Origin: Collinsella sp.
Lineage (GTDB): Bacteria > Actinomycetota > Coriobacteriia > Coriobacteriales > Coriobacteriaceae
Assembly: GCA_031292915.1 (NCBI GenBank)
Contig: JAUMSH010000023.1
Coordinates: forward strand, 1 to 64,000
DNA length: 64,000 nucleotides
Direction of reading: 5' to 3'
Below are positions 57,385 to 64,000 of this stretch, one piece after another. Below the pieces are notes generated by a model. It was given only the letters and a program-made list of their open reading frames with translations. It made no database searches and was not told the DNA's origin. Positions within the stretch are counted from its first letter, which is position 1, and each line of letters opens with the position of its first letter. Made by a program: the position numbers and the translations under genes.

Positions 57385-58398
57385 TTAATAACGCTCAAAG
57401 AAGGCAAGCGCGTTGTCGCTGCAGAGCTTCTGCATCACGGTCTTGCCAAAGTGCTTGGAGAGCATGTTCTGGAACTCGGGCATCTTGCTGGCATCGGAGA
57501 GGAAGGCGGGCACCGTGGCACCGTCCCAGTCGCCGCCGAGCGCGATGACGTCCTCGCCGCCCAGGTCGAGCCAGTGCTCGATATGTGCCGCTAGCTGGTC
57601 GAAGGTGACGTCTGCGGCGGTCTTGTCGGTTGCGTCGTTGGAAAGGAACTCGCTGCAGTAGTTGAGGCCGACGATACCGCCCATGTCGCGAATGGTGCGG
57701 AACTGGTCGTCGGTAAGGTTGCGTTTGACGCCGCAAACCGCACGGGAGTTGGAGTGGCTGGCGACGAAGGGACGTGTGGCGTGGGCGACAACCTCGTCAA
57801 AGCACTCATCGTTGAGGTGGGAGACGTCAAGCACCATGCCGGCGTGCTCCATCTGCGTAAGTGCCTCGATGCCGGCGGCGGTGAGGCCGGCGTGGGTATC
57901 GTGCCCGCTCGCGAGCGGTCCCTGCGCGTTCCAGCTGAGTGACGACATAAGCACGCCCAAGCTCTTGAGCACCTCGATCAGCGCGGGATCCTCGGCAAAG
58001 AACGTGGCGTTTTCGATGGTGTGGATGCAAGCGACCTTGCCGTCCTTGAGCGCGGGGCGAATGTCTGCGGCGCTGCGTACGTTGACCATGCGGTCGTGGT
58101 TGAGCATTGCCTGGCCGCTCATATGCGCCATGATTTGCGCCTGGAAGCGCGCGGCGTGGGCGGTGGGAATCTCGTCGGGGACAAACGTGGCGAAGCACTG
58201 TGCCCACGGCGTGTTGCCGATCTTTGCGAGCGAGATGGCGCAGGCGTTGCCCTCGATGAGGTCGAAATCTTGCGGATGCGTTTCGTCGCCGGGGAAATAA
58301 CCGTCGGTGCCGGCGGTAAAGCGCAGGTCGAGATCGAGTGTGGCCCAGCCGATGCGGTCAGCGGTGTCGCAGTGTAGGTCAAATACGGGATATGCCAT
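57385..58398 (-). CDS. Membrane-dipeptidase-like M19 peptidase
   Basis: This 337-residue zinc dipeptidase is of the renal-dipeptidase family. FDLHCDTAD carries the HxD zinc ligands. HTIENA (bridging Glu region), VLDVSHLNDECFDEV, PFVASHSNSRAVCG (His ligands) and ALGGDWDGA complete the TIM-barrel active site. No signal peptide is present, so it is probably cytosolic and may finish digestion of peptides imported by Opp. ATG at 58398 follows GGAGGAACC. Confidence 0.9.
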   Translation of the reverse strand: MAYPVFDLHCDTADRIGWATLDLDLRFTAGTDGYFPGDETHPQDFDLIEGNACAISLAKIGNTPWAQCFATFVPDEIPTAHAARFQAQIMAHMSGQAMLNHDRMVNVRSAADIRPALKDGKVACIHTIENATFFAEDPALIEVLKSLGVLMSSLSWNAQGPLASGHDTHAGLTAAGIEALTQMEHAGMVLDVSHLNDECFDEVVAHATRPFVASHSNSRAVCGVKRNLTDDQFRTIRDMGGIVGLNYCSEFLSNDATDKTAADVTFDQLAAHIEHWLDLGGEDVIALGGDWDGATVPAFLSDASKMPEFQNMLSKHFGKTVMQKLCSDNALAFFERY

Positions 58399-58518
58399 GG
58401 TTCCTCCGGTTGCAGCGTTTCTTTGCAAACTGTCATTGAATTGTATGACTAGGGTATAGTTAGCGCCATATGTTCATGGCGGCCCGTGTTGTGCGCCGCC
58501 CTTATTACGGAGGTTACC

Positions 58519-58947
58519 ATGTCCAACCAGGGCAAGAAGGTCAAGACCCATTATCGCGGCACGCTCGATGACGGCACGCAGTTCGATAGCTCCTACGATC
58601 GCGGCGAGCCGCTGGAGTTCACCTGCGGCGCCGGTCAGATGATCAAGGGCTTCGACGCCGCTGTTGTCGACATGCAGGTGGGCGAGAAGAAGACCGTGCA
58701 CATTCCTGCTGCCGATGCCTACGGCGAGCACAATCCCGAGATGGTTATTACCTTCCCGGCCGAGCAGGTTCCCAACATCGAGCAGATCGAGAAGGGCATG
58801 AAGCTCTTCCTGTCCACGCCGAGCGGCATGCCTGTCCCCGCCGTCGTCATTGACGTGACGCCCGAGGCCGTGACGCTCGATGCCAACCACGAGCTTGCCG
58901 GCAAGGATCTCAACTTTGATATCGAGCTCGTCGAGGTCGAGGGTTAG
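58519..58947 (+). CDS. FKBP-type peptidyl-prolyl isomerase, SlyD-like
   Basis: This 142-residue FKBP has the insert-in-flap arrangement typical of SlyD: HYRGTLDDGTQFDSSYDRGEPLEFTCGAGQMIKGFDAAVVDMQVGEKK, then the IF domain (about 70-120), and a last strand. Proline isomerase and chaperone roles are expected. The histidine- and cysteine-rich metal-binding tail of E. coli SlyD is absent. ATG at 58519 follows ACGGAGG. The next gene starts 3 nt after its stop. Confidence 0.92.
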   Translation: MSNQGKKVKTHYRGTLDDGTQFDSSYDRGEPLEFTCGAGQMIKGFDAAVVDMQVGEKKTVHIPAADAYGEHNPEMVITFPAEQVPNIEQIEKGMKLFLSTPSGMPVPAVVIDVTPEAVTLDANHELAGKDLNFDIELVEVEG

Positions 58948-58950
58948 GCT

Positions 58951-59529
58951 ATGCCTGTAAATCTGGTTTCGACGACATGCTTGGGAAATCTCAACGATCC
59001 GTCCTATGAACTCCTGCTTCGCCGGAATTTGGGCGGCGTCTTTGAAGTTGACGAGCTGCTGCTCGATTGGGACCAGGCTGATGTATGCGCGTTTGTGGGC
59101 GTGACGGAGCTGGGGCGCACGGTCGATGTTCGGCTGGATGCTGCCGACGGCGGTCGTCTTGCCGACGGCGACGTGCTCGCCATCGACCGTTCGGGCATGG
59201 TGCCCGTGGCGGTTGTCGTGCGCCTGCGCAGCGCCGAGGTCTATTTGGTCGAAGTTGACCGCATGGATCCGATTGCGCTCGCGCATACATGCTGGGAGAT
59301 CGGCAATATGCACGCGCCGCTCTTCCGAGGCGATTCGGACGAGCATACCGTGCGCATGTATACGCCGGTGCAGCCTGTTTTGGGCCGCATGCTCCGGGGC
59401 GTCGAGGGCGTTCGGCTCTCGACGGTTACCCGTGAACTCGATTCGGACCGGCGCTTTGCGTCGAGTGCGGCGGATGCCGTTGTGAGTATGGCTCCAGACT
59501 TTACGATCGTAAAGAAGGCGCGCGGTTAA
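58951..59529 (+). CDS. UreE-like protein, nickel-site residue altered
   Basis: This 192-residue protein aligns by eye with urease accessory protein UreE: GGRLADGDVLAIDRSG, LVEVDRMDPIALAHTCWEIGNMHAPLF (family motif AxxLGNRHxPLQ) and VLGRMLRGVEGVRLSTV. UreE has a histidine at the dimer interface (DHVLDDML) that binds nickel; here the aligned residues are QPVLGRML, with proline at that place. The His-rich tail is also missing. No urease genes are in the window. It is probably co-translated with the FKBP, so it may be a chaperone or another metallochaperone. The assignment rests on my own alignment. Confidence 0.6.
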   Translation: MPVNLVSTTCLGNLNDPSYELLLRRNLGGVFEVDELLLDWDQADVCAFVGVTELGRTVDVRLDAADGGRLADGDVLAIDRSGMVPVAVVVRLRSAEVYLVEVDRMDPIALAHTCWEIGNMHAPLFRGDSDEHTVRMYTPVQPVLGRMLRGVEGVRLSTVTRELDSDRRFASSAADAVVSMAPDFTIVKKARG

Positions 59530-59543
59530 CGTGCGTATAAGTA

Positions 59544-59586
59544 AGACGGACTTTGAGAGGCAACTATTCAAAGTCCGTCTTTCTGT
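59544..59586 (+). terminator. Terminator after the UreE-like gene
   Basis: Perfect 13-bp arms AGACGGACTTTGA and TCAAAGTCCGTCT with an 11-nt loop are followed by TTCTGTT. Confidence 0.85.
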
Positions 59587-59610
59587 TGATAGGAGGCTTT
59601 GGGGAAGCAT

Positions 59611-60408
59611 ATGGGTCTTGAGGGAATCAAGCTGATTGCATGCGATTTGGACGGCACGTTGCTGCATCCGGGGGAGCGCGAGCCGCGTTCCGGGGCCTTT
59701 GAGCTCATCGATGAGCTGCATCGTCGCGGTATCGTGTTTATGCCGGCGAGTGGCCGTCAATATGCGAGTTTGCGCCACCTTTTTGCCCCGGTGGCCGATG
59801 AGCTCGCCTATGTATGCGAAAACGGAGCCCTGGTGATGAGCGAGGGGCGTGCCGTTGTCAAGCGTTCCATGGAGCGTAGTCTTGCTATGGATATCGCGAA
59901 TGCCGTGGCTGCGTATCCCCATGCCGACGTGACCCTTTCGTGTGAGGGGCACCTCTACACCATGAGCGGCAACGATGCGTTCGTCGACCATTTGCGCTAT
60001 GAGGTCCACTGCGATGTGGCGGTGGTCGACCGCCCCGAGGACATCGACGAGGACGTCATTAAGATTGCCTTCCAGACGCCCGAGGTGGATCAGCCGGCGG
60101 CCCTGGAGTATTTTGAGCGCCTCTTTAGCGACCGTGTTGACGTGATGACATCGGGAACCGAATGGACGGACTTTATCGGTTTTGGTTCGGGCAAGGGTTC
60201 CGCGCTTGCCGATTACGGTCGCGCCCTGGGTATTTCGCCCGATGAGATGATGGCGTTTGGCGATAACGAAAACGACCGCGACATGCTCAACGTAGTGGGC
60301 CATCCTTATCTAATGGAGAGCTGCAATCCCTCTATGCATGGCATCAACGACCGCGTCCGCTATGTGCACACGGTCGAAGAAGAACTGCGTCGCCTGCTTG
60401 CCGAGTAG
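59611..60408 (+). CDS. Cof-type HAD-IIB sugar phosphatase
   Basis: This 265-residue HAD hydrolase has motif I LIACDLDGTLL (two Asp), motif II MPASGRQY (Ser), motif III lysine in GSGKGSALADYGRALGI, and motif IV MMAFGDNENDRDML. The Cof/YbjI group usually acts on phosphosugars or flavin phosphates; its substrate is not known. ATG at 59611 is preceded by GGGGAAG; AGGAGG is further away (14 nt), so TTG at 59599 is less likely. Confidence 0.88.
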   Translation: MGLEGIKLIACDLDGTLLHPGEREPRSGAFELIDELHRRGIVFMPASGRQYASLRHLFAPVADELAYVCENGALVMSEGRAVVKRSMERSLAMDIANAVAAYPHADVTLSCEGHLYTMSGNDAFVDHLRYEVHCDVAVVDRPEDIDEDVIKIAFQTPEVDQPAALEYFERLFSDRVDVMTSGTEWTDFIGFGSGKGSALADYGRALGISPDEMMAFGDNENDRDMLNVVGHPYLMESCNPSMHGINDRVRYVHTVEEELRRLLAE

Positions 60409-60423
60409 GCATGTCCCAAACAT

Positions 60424-60804
60424 CTACCGGCAGTCGGGGCAGAGACCCTCGAAGATGGTGTAGTGCGACGTGACGTGCCAGCCGATTTGCTCGGACGCCT
60501 TGGCGTCGAGCTGGGCATCGAAGGGGAGCGGTACGTCGATGACGCGGCTGCACGAGGTGCAGATGATATGTGCATGCGGCTCGATCGTGCGATCGAAGCG
60601 GCTGCCGCCCGGCGTCTTGATGGAGAGGATCTCGCCGGCGTCGGCCAAGAGATTGAGGTTGCGGTAGACCGTACCGCGGCTGATTTTGTCATCCTGCGCG
60701 CGCACGACGTTGTAGATTTCGTCGGCGGTGGGATGGTTATAGCTTTGGCGCACGGCGTCAAGAACCAGCTTTCGCTGCTTGGTATTCCTTCTTTGCACCG
60801 CCAT
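60424..60804 (-). CDS. Fur-family transcriptional regulator (PerR/Fur type)
   Basis: This 126-residue metal-responsive repressor has a winged-helix N-terminus (NTKQRKLVLDAVRQSYNHPTADEIYNVVR, RGTVYRNLNLLADAGEI). HAHIICTSC contains the regulatory-site histidine and a cysteine pair, and CPDC at the end completes the structural zinc site. Whether it senses iron, peroxide or another metal is unclear. ATG at 60804 follows GAGGCGC. It faces the HAD gene convergently. Confidence 0.88.
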   Translation of the reverse strand: MAVQRRNTKQRKLVLDAVRQSYNHPTADEIYNVVRAQDDKISRGTVYRNLNLLADAGEILSIKTPGGSRFDRTIEPHAHIICTSCSRVIDVPLPFDAQLDAKASEQIGWHVTSHYTIFEGLCPDCR

Positions 60805-60865
60805 GCGCCTCGCCTCTTTTCTATCAACGGTCGTAGGTAAATGATACCGTATTTAGCACACAATA

Positions 60866-61276
60866 CTAATAATGAGGACTGAAACCGTCTTCATTGGCAA
60901 GTGGGGCTCGGGCCTGGGCATCTACAAGGCGAAAACGCGTTCCCATGCGCTCGTAGGAGGCATGAAGTGCCTCGAGATGAGATAGGATGTCTGCCGGAGC
61001 TCCCTGTATCTCCATCTCGACTGAGCCGTCTTCCATGTTACGCACCCAGCCGGTGAGTGCGCGTGCCTGCGCGAGGTTGGTGTTGGTAAAGCGAAAACCA
61101 ACGCCTTGGACTTGCCCCGCCCAGCGCAGGAAATAACGCAGGGGAGTGTCTTGAGTGGCCTCGTCGCTTGCAAGCACGGTAAGCCTGCGGCGCAGCTCGA
61201 GCTCGACGTTTGACGGTTTTTGAGGCTCTCGACTGCCGCCGGTGACGCTGGAGAAGAACGTATCGAAGAGGCCCAT
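60866..61276 (-). CDS. Acylphosphatase-domain protein
   Basis: This 136-residue protein has an acylphosphatase domain in residues about 48-125 (YFLRWAGQVQGVGFRFTNTNLAQARALTGWVRNMEDGSVEMEIQG). The conserved Arg of VGFR and Asn of GWVRN form the active site. The family hydrolyses acyl phosphates such as 1,3-bisphosphoglycerate. The N-terminal 45 residues are an extension not seen in the roughly 90-residue classical enzyme. ATG at 61276 overlaps the end of the oxidoreductase gene, so the two are coupled. Confidence 0.85.
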   Translation of the reverse strand: MGLFDTFFSSVTGGSREPQKPSNVELELRRRLTVLASDEATQDTPLRYFLRWAGQVQGVGFRFTNTNLAQARALTGWVRNMEDGSVEMEIQGAPADILSHLEALHASYERMGTRFRLVDAQARAPLANEDGFSPHY

Positions 61277-61278
61277 CG

Positions 61279-62385
61279 CTATGCCTGCTTGCCTGCGTCG
61301 GCCGGGAAGGTTATGCCGGCCTGCTGACGCACGGCATCCATGATGCGTAGTGAGACGAGCGTGACATCGCGGTAGTGGCCAAGCTCGTGACGTCCCGCCG
61401 GGGTCTCCCAAATCTCTTCCTTGACGTTATCGATGCCGCCGATGGCGGTGATAAAGTCTGCGAGTTCGTATTCCATAGTGTTGCTCGATTTGGGCAGGTC
61501 GAGCACGCGGCCGTTGTCGCCCTGTTCGCGCGGTGCCTCGGTCGCCGAGCCGCGTACGACTTCGCCGCGATAGTCGATGCGGACGTTGCGGGGCGTGGAC
61601 AGATGGTCGATCTGGATAGTGCCGTGCTCGCCTTCGATCTGCGAGGGCAGCAGGTCATTCGTAATTTTGGAGTGCGCGAGCTCGACGGAGATGCGGCCTC
61701 CGCCATAGCTGGCGAGGATGGAACCGCAGCCGTCGATGGGGCCGTGCGTGAGCTGTCGCGTGGTGGGGTCGAGCAGAGTAGTCATGCTCGTAAGGCCGGA
61801 AGGCATGCCGAAAATCTCGACCATGGGCTCGACGGCGTAGACGCCAATGTCCATGAGGGAACCCGATGCCATATTGCAGTCGAAGATATTGGTGGCGCGT
61901 CCCGCGAGAATCTCGTTGTAGCGCGAGGAATACTTGCCAAAGCGCAATGAGGCGCGGCGGATGGGGGCGATCTCGCCCAGGGCGTCCTCGATGGCGTGGA
62001 AGGCGGGATCGTGGAGGGGACGCATGGCCTCGAGGGCCACGACACCTGCTGCCTCGGCAGCGCGGAAGACTTCCAGCGCCTGCGCTTCGGTGGCGCAGAA
62101 GGGTTTCTCGACGATGACGTGCTTGCCGCCGGCGATGCAGGCAAGGGCCTGCTCGTAGTGAAGTGCGTTAGGGCTGCCGATATAGACGGCGTCGACGTCG
62201 GCGGCTGCCGCGAGCTCATCGAGCGACGTAAAGTTTCGCTCACCACCGCGCTCGGCGGTAAAGGTAGTACCGCGATTGGCGTCGCGTGAAAGCGTGCCCA
62301 CAAACGCGGCTTGGTCGTTGGCGTTGACGACTTGGATAAAGTCGTCGGTGATCATGGATGTGCCGATGGTCGCGATGCGCAGCAT
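61279..62385 (-). CDS. Gfo/Idh/MocA-family oxidoreductase
   Basis: This 368-residue NAD(P)-dependent sugar-type oxidoreductase has an N-terminal Rossmann fold (RIATIGTSMITDDFIQ), DVDAVYIGSPNALHYEQALACIAGGKHVIVEKPF (the EKP catalytic lysine motif) and the C-terminal substrate domain with MDIGVYAVEPMVEIFG. The substrate is not known. ATG at 62385 follows GGGGGA. Longer in-frame starts are unsupported. Confidence 0.88.
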   Translation of the reverse strand: MLRIATIGTSMITDDFIQVVNANDQAAFVGTLSRDANRGTTFTAERGGERNFTSLDELAAAADVDAVYIGSPNALHYEQALACIAGGKHVIVEKPFCATEAQALEVFRAAEAAGVVALEAMRPLHDPAFHAIEDALGEIAPIRRASLRFGKYSSRYNEILAGRATNIFDCNMASGSLMDIGVYAVEPMVEIFGMPSGLTSMTTLLDPTTRQLTHGPIDGCGSILASYGGGRISVELAHSKITNDLLPSQIEGEHGTIQIDHLSTPRNVRIDYRGEVVRGSATEAPREQGDNGRVLDLPKSSNTMEYELADFITAIGGIDNVKEEIWETPAGRHELGHYRDVTLVSLRIMDAVRQQAGITFPADAGKQA

Positions 62386-62458
62386 ACGTCCCCCTTGCGT
62401 TGTTTGGTCTACAAGATGAGTGTAGCGCGTGGGGATATAAAGCTGCGCGAAAACGCTA

Positions 62459-62944
62459 TTACAGGTCGCTCTCGTTAAAGCCGGTGTCGATATCGAGGTT
62501 GCTGCCGTCGGCCGCCGTGGTGGCGAGCTCGTCGCAGCGCTCGTTGAGCTCGTGGCCGGCATGTCCCTTAACCCAGATGAACTCTACCTTATGCTTGCTT
62601 TTGGCGGCAAGCAGGCGCTCCCACAGGTCGCGGTTCTTAACGGGCTGCTTGTTGGCGGTTTTCCATCCGCGCTTTTTCCAGCCGTCGATCCAGTGCTTGT
62701 TAAAGGCGTTGACGACGTACTGCGAATCGGAATGGACCTCGACCTCGCAGGGGCGGTTAAGTGCCTCGAGCGCCACGATGACCGCCATGAGCTCCATGCG
62801 GTTGTTGGTGGTCTTGGCGTAGCCGCGCGAAAGCTCGGAGGTGAAGGTCTTGCCGGCGGGGTTGGTGTATTTGAGCACGGCGCCGTATCCGCCGCGTCCC
62901 GGATTTGATCGGGCCGAGCCGTCGGTATAGATGATGACCTTCAC
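62459..62944 (-). CDS. rnhA: Ribonuclease HI
   Basis: This 161-residue nuclease degrades RNA in RNA-DNA hybrids. The acidic active site is visible: IIYTDGSARSNPGRGGYGAVL (Asp), TNNRMELMAVIVALEAL (Glu), VEVHSDSQYVVNAFNKHWIDGWKKRGWK (Asp) and WVKGHAGHELNERCDELA (His, Asp). The start is GTG at 62944 with AAAGGAACC upstream. Length is standard. Confidence 0.95.
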   Translation of the reverse strand: MKVIIYTDGSARSNPGRGGYGAVLKYTNPAGKTFTSELSRGYAKTTNNRMELMAVIVALEALNRPCEVEVHSDSQYVVNAFNKHWIDGWKKRGWKTANKQPVKNRDLWERLLAAKSKHKVEFIWVKGHAGHELNERCDELATTAADGSNLDIDTGFNESDL

Positions 62945-63007
62945 ATGGTTCCTTTCGTTGGGTACGTTTCGTGTGAGTGACCATTGTAGCGCCGCGTTCG
63001 CCGAGGG

Positions 63008-63946
63008 CTAGCAATCTACCATATCTACCCCGTCCTCTGATGGCTGGTTTTCTTGGATGATGCGGTCGAGCTCGTCGAGGTATTGCTGCAACAGGGGAGA
63101 GGGCTTGCGTTCATCGTGCATGATATAGCCTACGTGCATCGTCGGGGCATCTGCCAGCGGAATCGATGCCATGCCCCATTGCATTTCGTTTGAGAGCACG
63201 CCGGTGGAGAGCGTGTAGCCGTTCGAGGTGATCAGCAGGTTGGTGAGCGTGCCGCGGTCAGAGACTCGAATGTTGCGATCGCAGGGGATGTAGCTAAACG
63301 GCTCCTCGGCGTAATAGAAGGAGTTTGAGGTTCCCTGCTCAAAGCTGTAGCGCGTATAGAGCGTAAGGTCGGCAAGGGACAGCTGCGGGCGGCGGGCAAG
63401 CGGGTGGCGCTCACTTACGAACACGTGGACCTTTGCATCAAAGAGGTGATGGAAGCTTGCTCGGGCATCGGTAAAGGCTTTCTGTAGGACACGATTGTTA
63501 AAGTCGTCCAGATAGAGGATGCCAATGTCGCTGCGAAACGCGCGGACGTCATCGATGATCTGCGACGTGGTGGTCTCGCGCATGATGAACTCGAACTTGT
63601 CGTCCCGGCAGCGCTCGACGACGTTGACGAAGGCCTCGACCGAAAAGGCGTAATGCTGGGCGGAAATGGCGAGGCGGGCTTGCGGGGTGCCGCCGTCCTC
63701 GTAGCGCGCCTCGAGCATGTCGGCCTGCTCTACGACCTGGCGCGCATAGCCCAAAAGCTCGGTGCCGTCGTTGGTGAGCGTGACGCCGCGGCTGGAGCGC
63801 GTAAAGATCTCCAGATGGAGCTCCTGTTCCAGGCTTTTGACGGCGTTTGATATGTTGGACTGAGCGGTATAGAGGCGCTGAGCTGCGGCGTTAATTGAGC
63901 CGGACTCTGCCACGGCAATCAGAAAACGAAGCTGCTGAAGGGTCAT
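63008..63946 (-). CDS. LysR-family transcriptional regulator
   Basis: This 312-residue regulator has an N-terminal winged HTH (TLQQLRFLIAVAESGSINAAAQRLYTAQSNISNAVKSLEQELHLEIFTRSSRGVTLT) and a C-terminal periplasmic-binding-type effector domain (about 92-300). The resemblance is to the CysB/Cbl-like or CpsY-like group; effector and targets are unknown. ATG at 63946 is preferred because AAAGG lies 9 nt upstream, while ATG at 63955 abuts it. Confidence 0.88.
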   Translation of the reverse strand: MTLQQLRFLIAVAESGSINAAAQRLYTAQSNISNAVKSLEQELHLEIFTRSSRGVTLTNDGTELLGYARQVVEQADMLEARYEDGGTPQARLAISAQHYAFSVEAFVNVVERCRDDKFEFIMRETTTSQIIDDVRAFRSDIGILYLDDFNNRVLQKAFTDARASFHHLFDAKVHVFVSERHPLARRPQLSLADLTLYTRYSFEQGTSNSFYYAEEPFSYIPCDRNIRVSDRGTLTNLLITSNGYTLSTGVLSNEMQWGMASIPLADAPTMHVGYIMHDERKPSPLLQQYLDELDRIIQENQPSEDGVDMVDC

Positions 63947-64000
63947 CGACGTCATCCTTTCGATTGCTATCTATAAAACCGATAACAGGTTAGCGCTTTT

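Noticed and set aside
60829..60870. PerR/Fur box before the Fur-family gene
   Set aside because: AATACTAATAATG is A/T-rich but does not form the 7-1-7 inverted repeat expected for Fur or PerR sites.

Overview
The window looks like chromosomal DNA of a Coriobacteriia member, most likely a Collinsella-type gut actinobacterium. The grounds are: moderately high G+C with G/C-ending codons; the actinobacterial order uvrC, rapZ, whiA, gap, pgk, tpiA, secG; the Arg-type P-loop of RapZ; lipoprotein signal peptides with twin-arginine motifs; and anaerobic (class III) ribonucleotide reductase. The genus assignment is inference.

Layout. 1-1.4 kb: 3' end of a 23S rRNA gene, then 5S rRNA. 1.5-18.5 kb: housekeeping genes (coaE, a lytic transglycosylase, uvrB, two FAD oxidoreductases, mrp, an LTA-synthase-like sulfatase, uvrA, ybaK, murJ, uvrC). 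18.9-29.3 kb: a probable sialic-acid operon. It holds a peptide-class ABC transporter in which the second permease is fused to the first ATPase, an AXE1-type esterase, a paralogue of that esterase lacking the catalytic serine, a NanA-like lyase, a ROK kinase and NanE. It lies between uvrC and rapZ, splitting a widely conserved gene array. 29.4-36.6 kb: rapZ, whiA, gap, pgk, tpiA, gpmI, secG. 36.9-42.8 kb: a complete oppABCDF operon.

42.8-45 kb: an IS110-family element with a long 5' leader (candidate bridge RNA) and a transposase carrying a C-terminal HTH. It appears to be inserted inside a long palindromic intergenic element. Removing the IS and one copy of a GT dinucleotide restores a near-perfect hairpin of about 126 nt. 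Three more hairpins of the same type (44.7, 53.8 and 54.1 kb) keep an internal motif close to CGTCCTCGGRCATG opposite TGCGGA, while their arms differ in sequence but stay complementary. This palindrome family, and its use as an IS110 target, is the most interesting signal in the window.

45-51 kb: tRNA genes (Leu, three identical Gly, Cys, Val) whose promoters share an A/T palindrome; a SpoIIE-type phosphatase beside a STAS-HATPase fusion (a compact partner-switch module); and a GH13 alpha-glucosidase. 51.5-56.5 kb: nrdD behind a NrdR box, nrdG, folE, an HD protein and folB. 56.5-64 kb: a YgjP-like metalloprotease, an M19 dipeptidase, an FKBP next to a UreE-like protein that lacks the usual nickel histidine, a HAD phosphatase, a Fur-family regulator, acylphosphatase, a Gfo/Idh/MocA oxidoreductase, RNase HI and a LysR regulator. 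No CRISPR array or prophage was seen.
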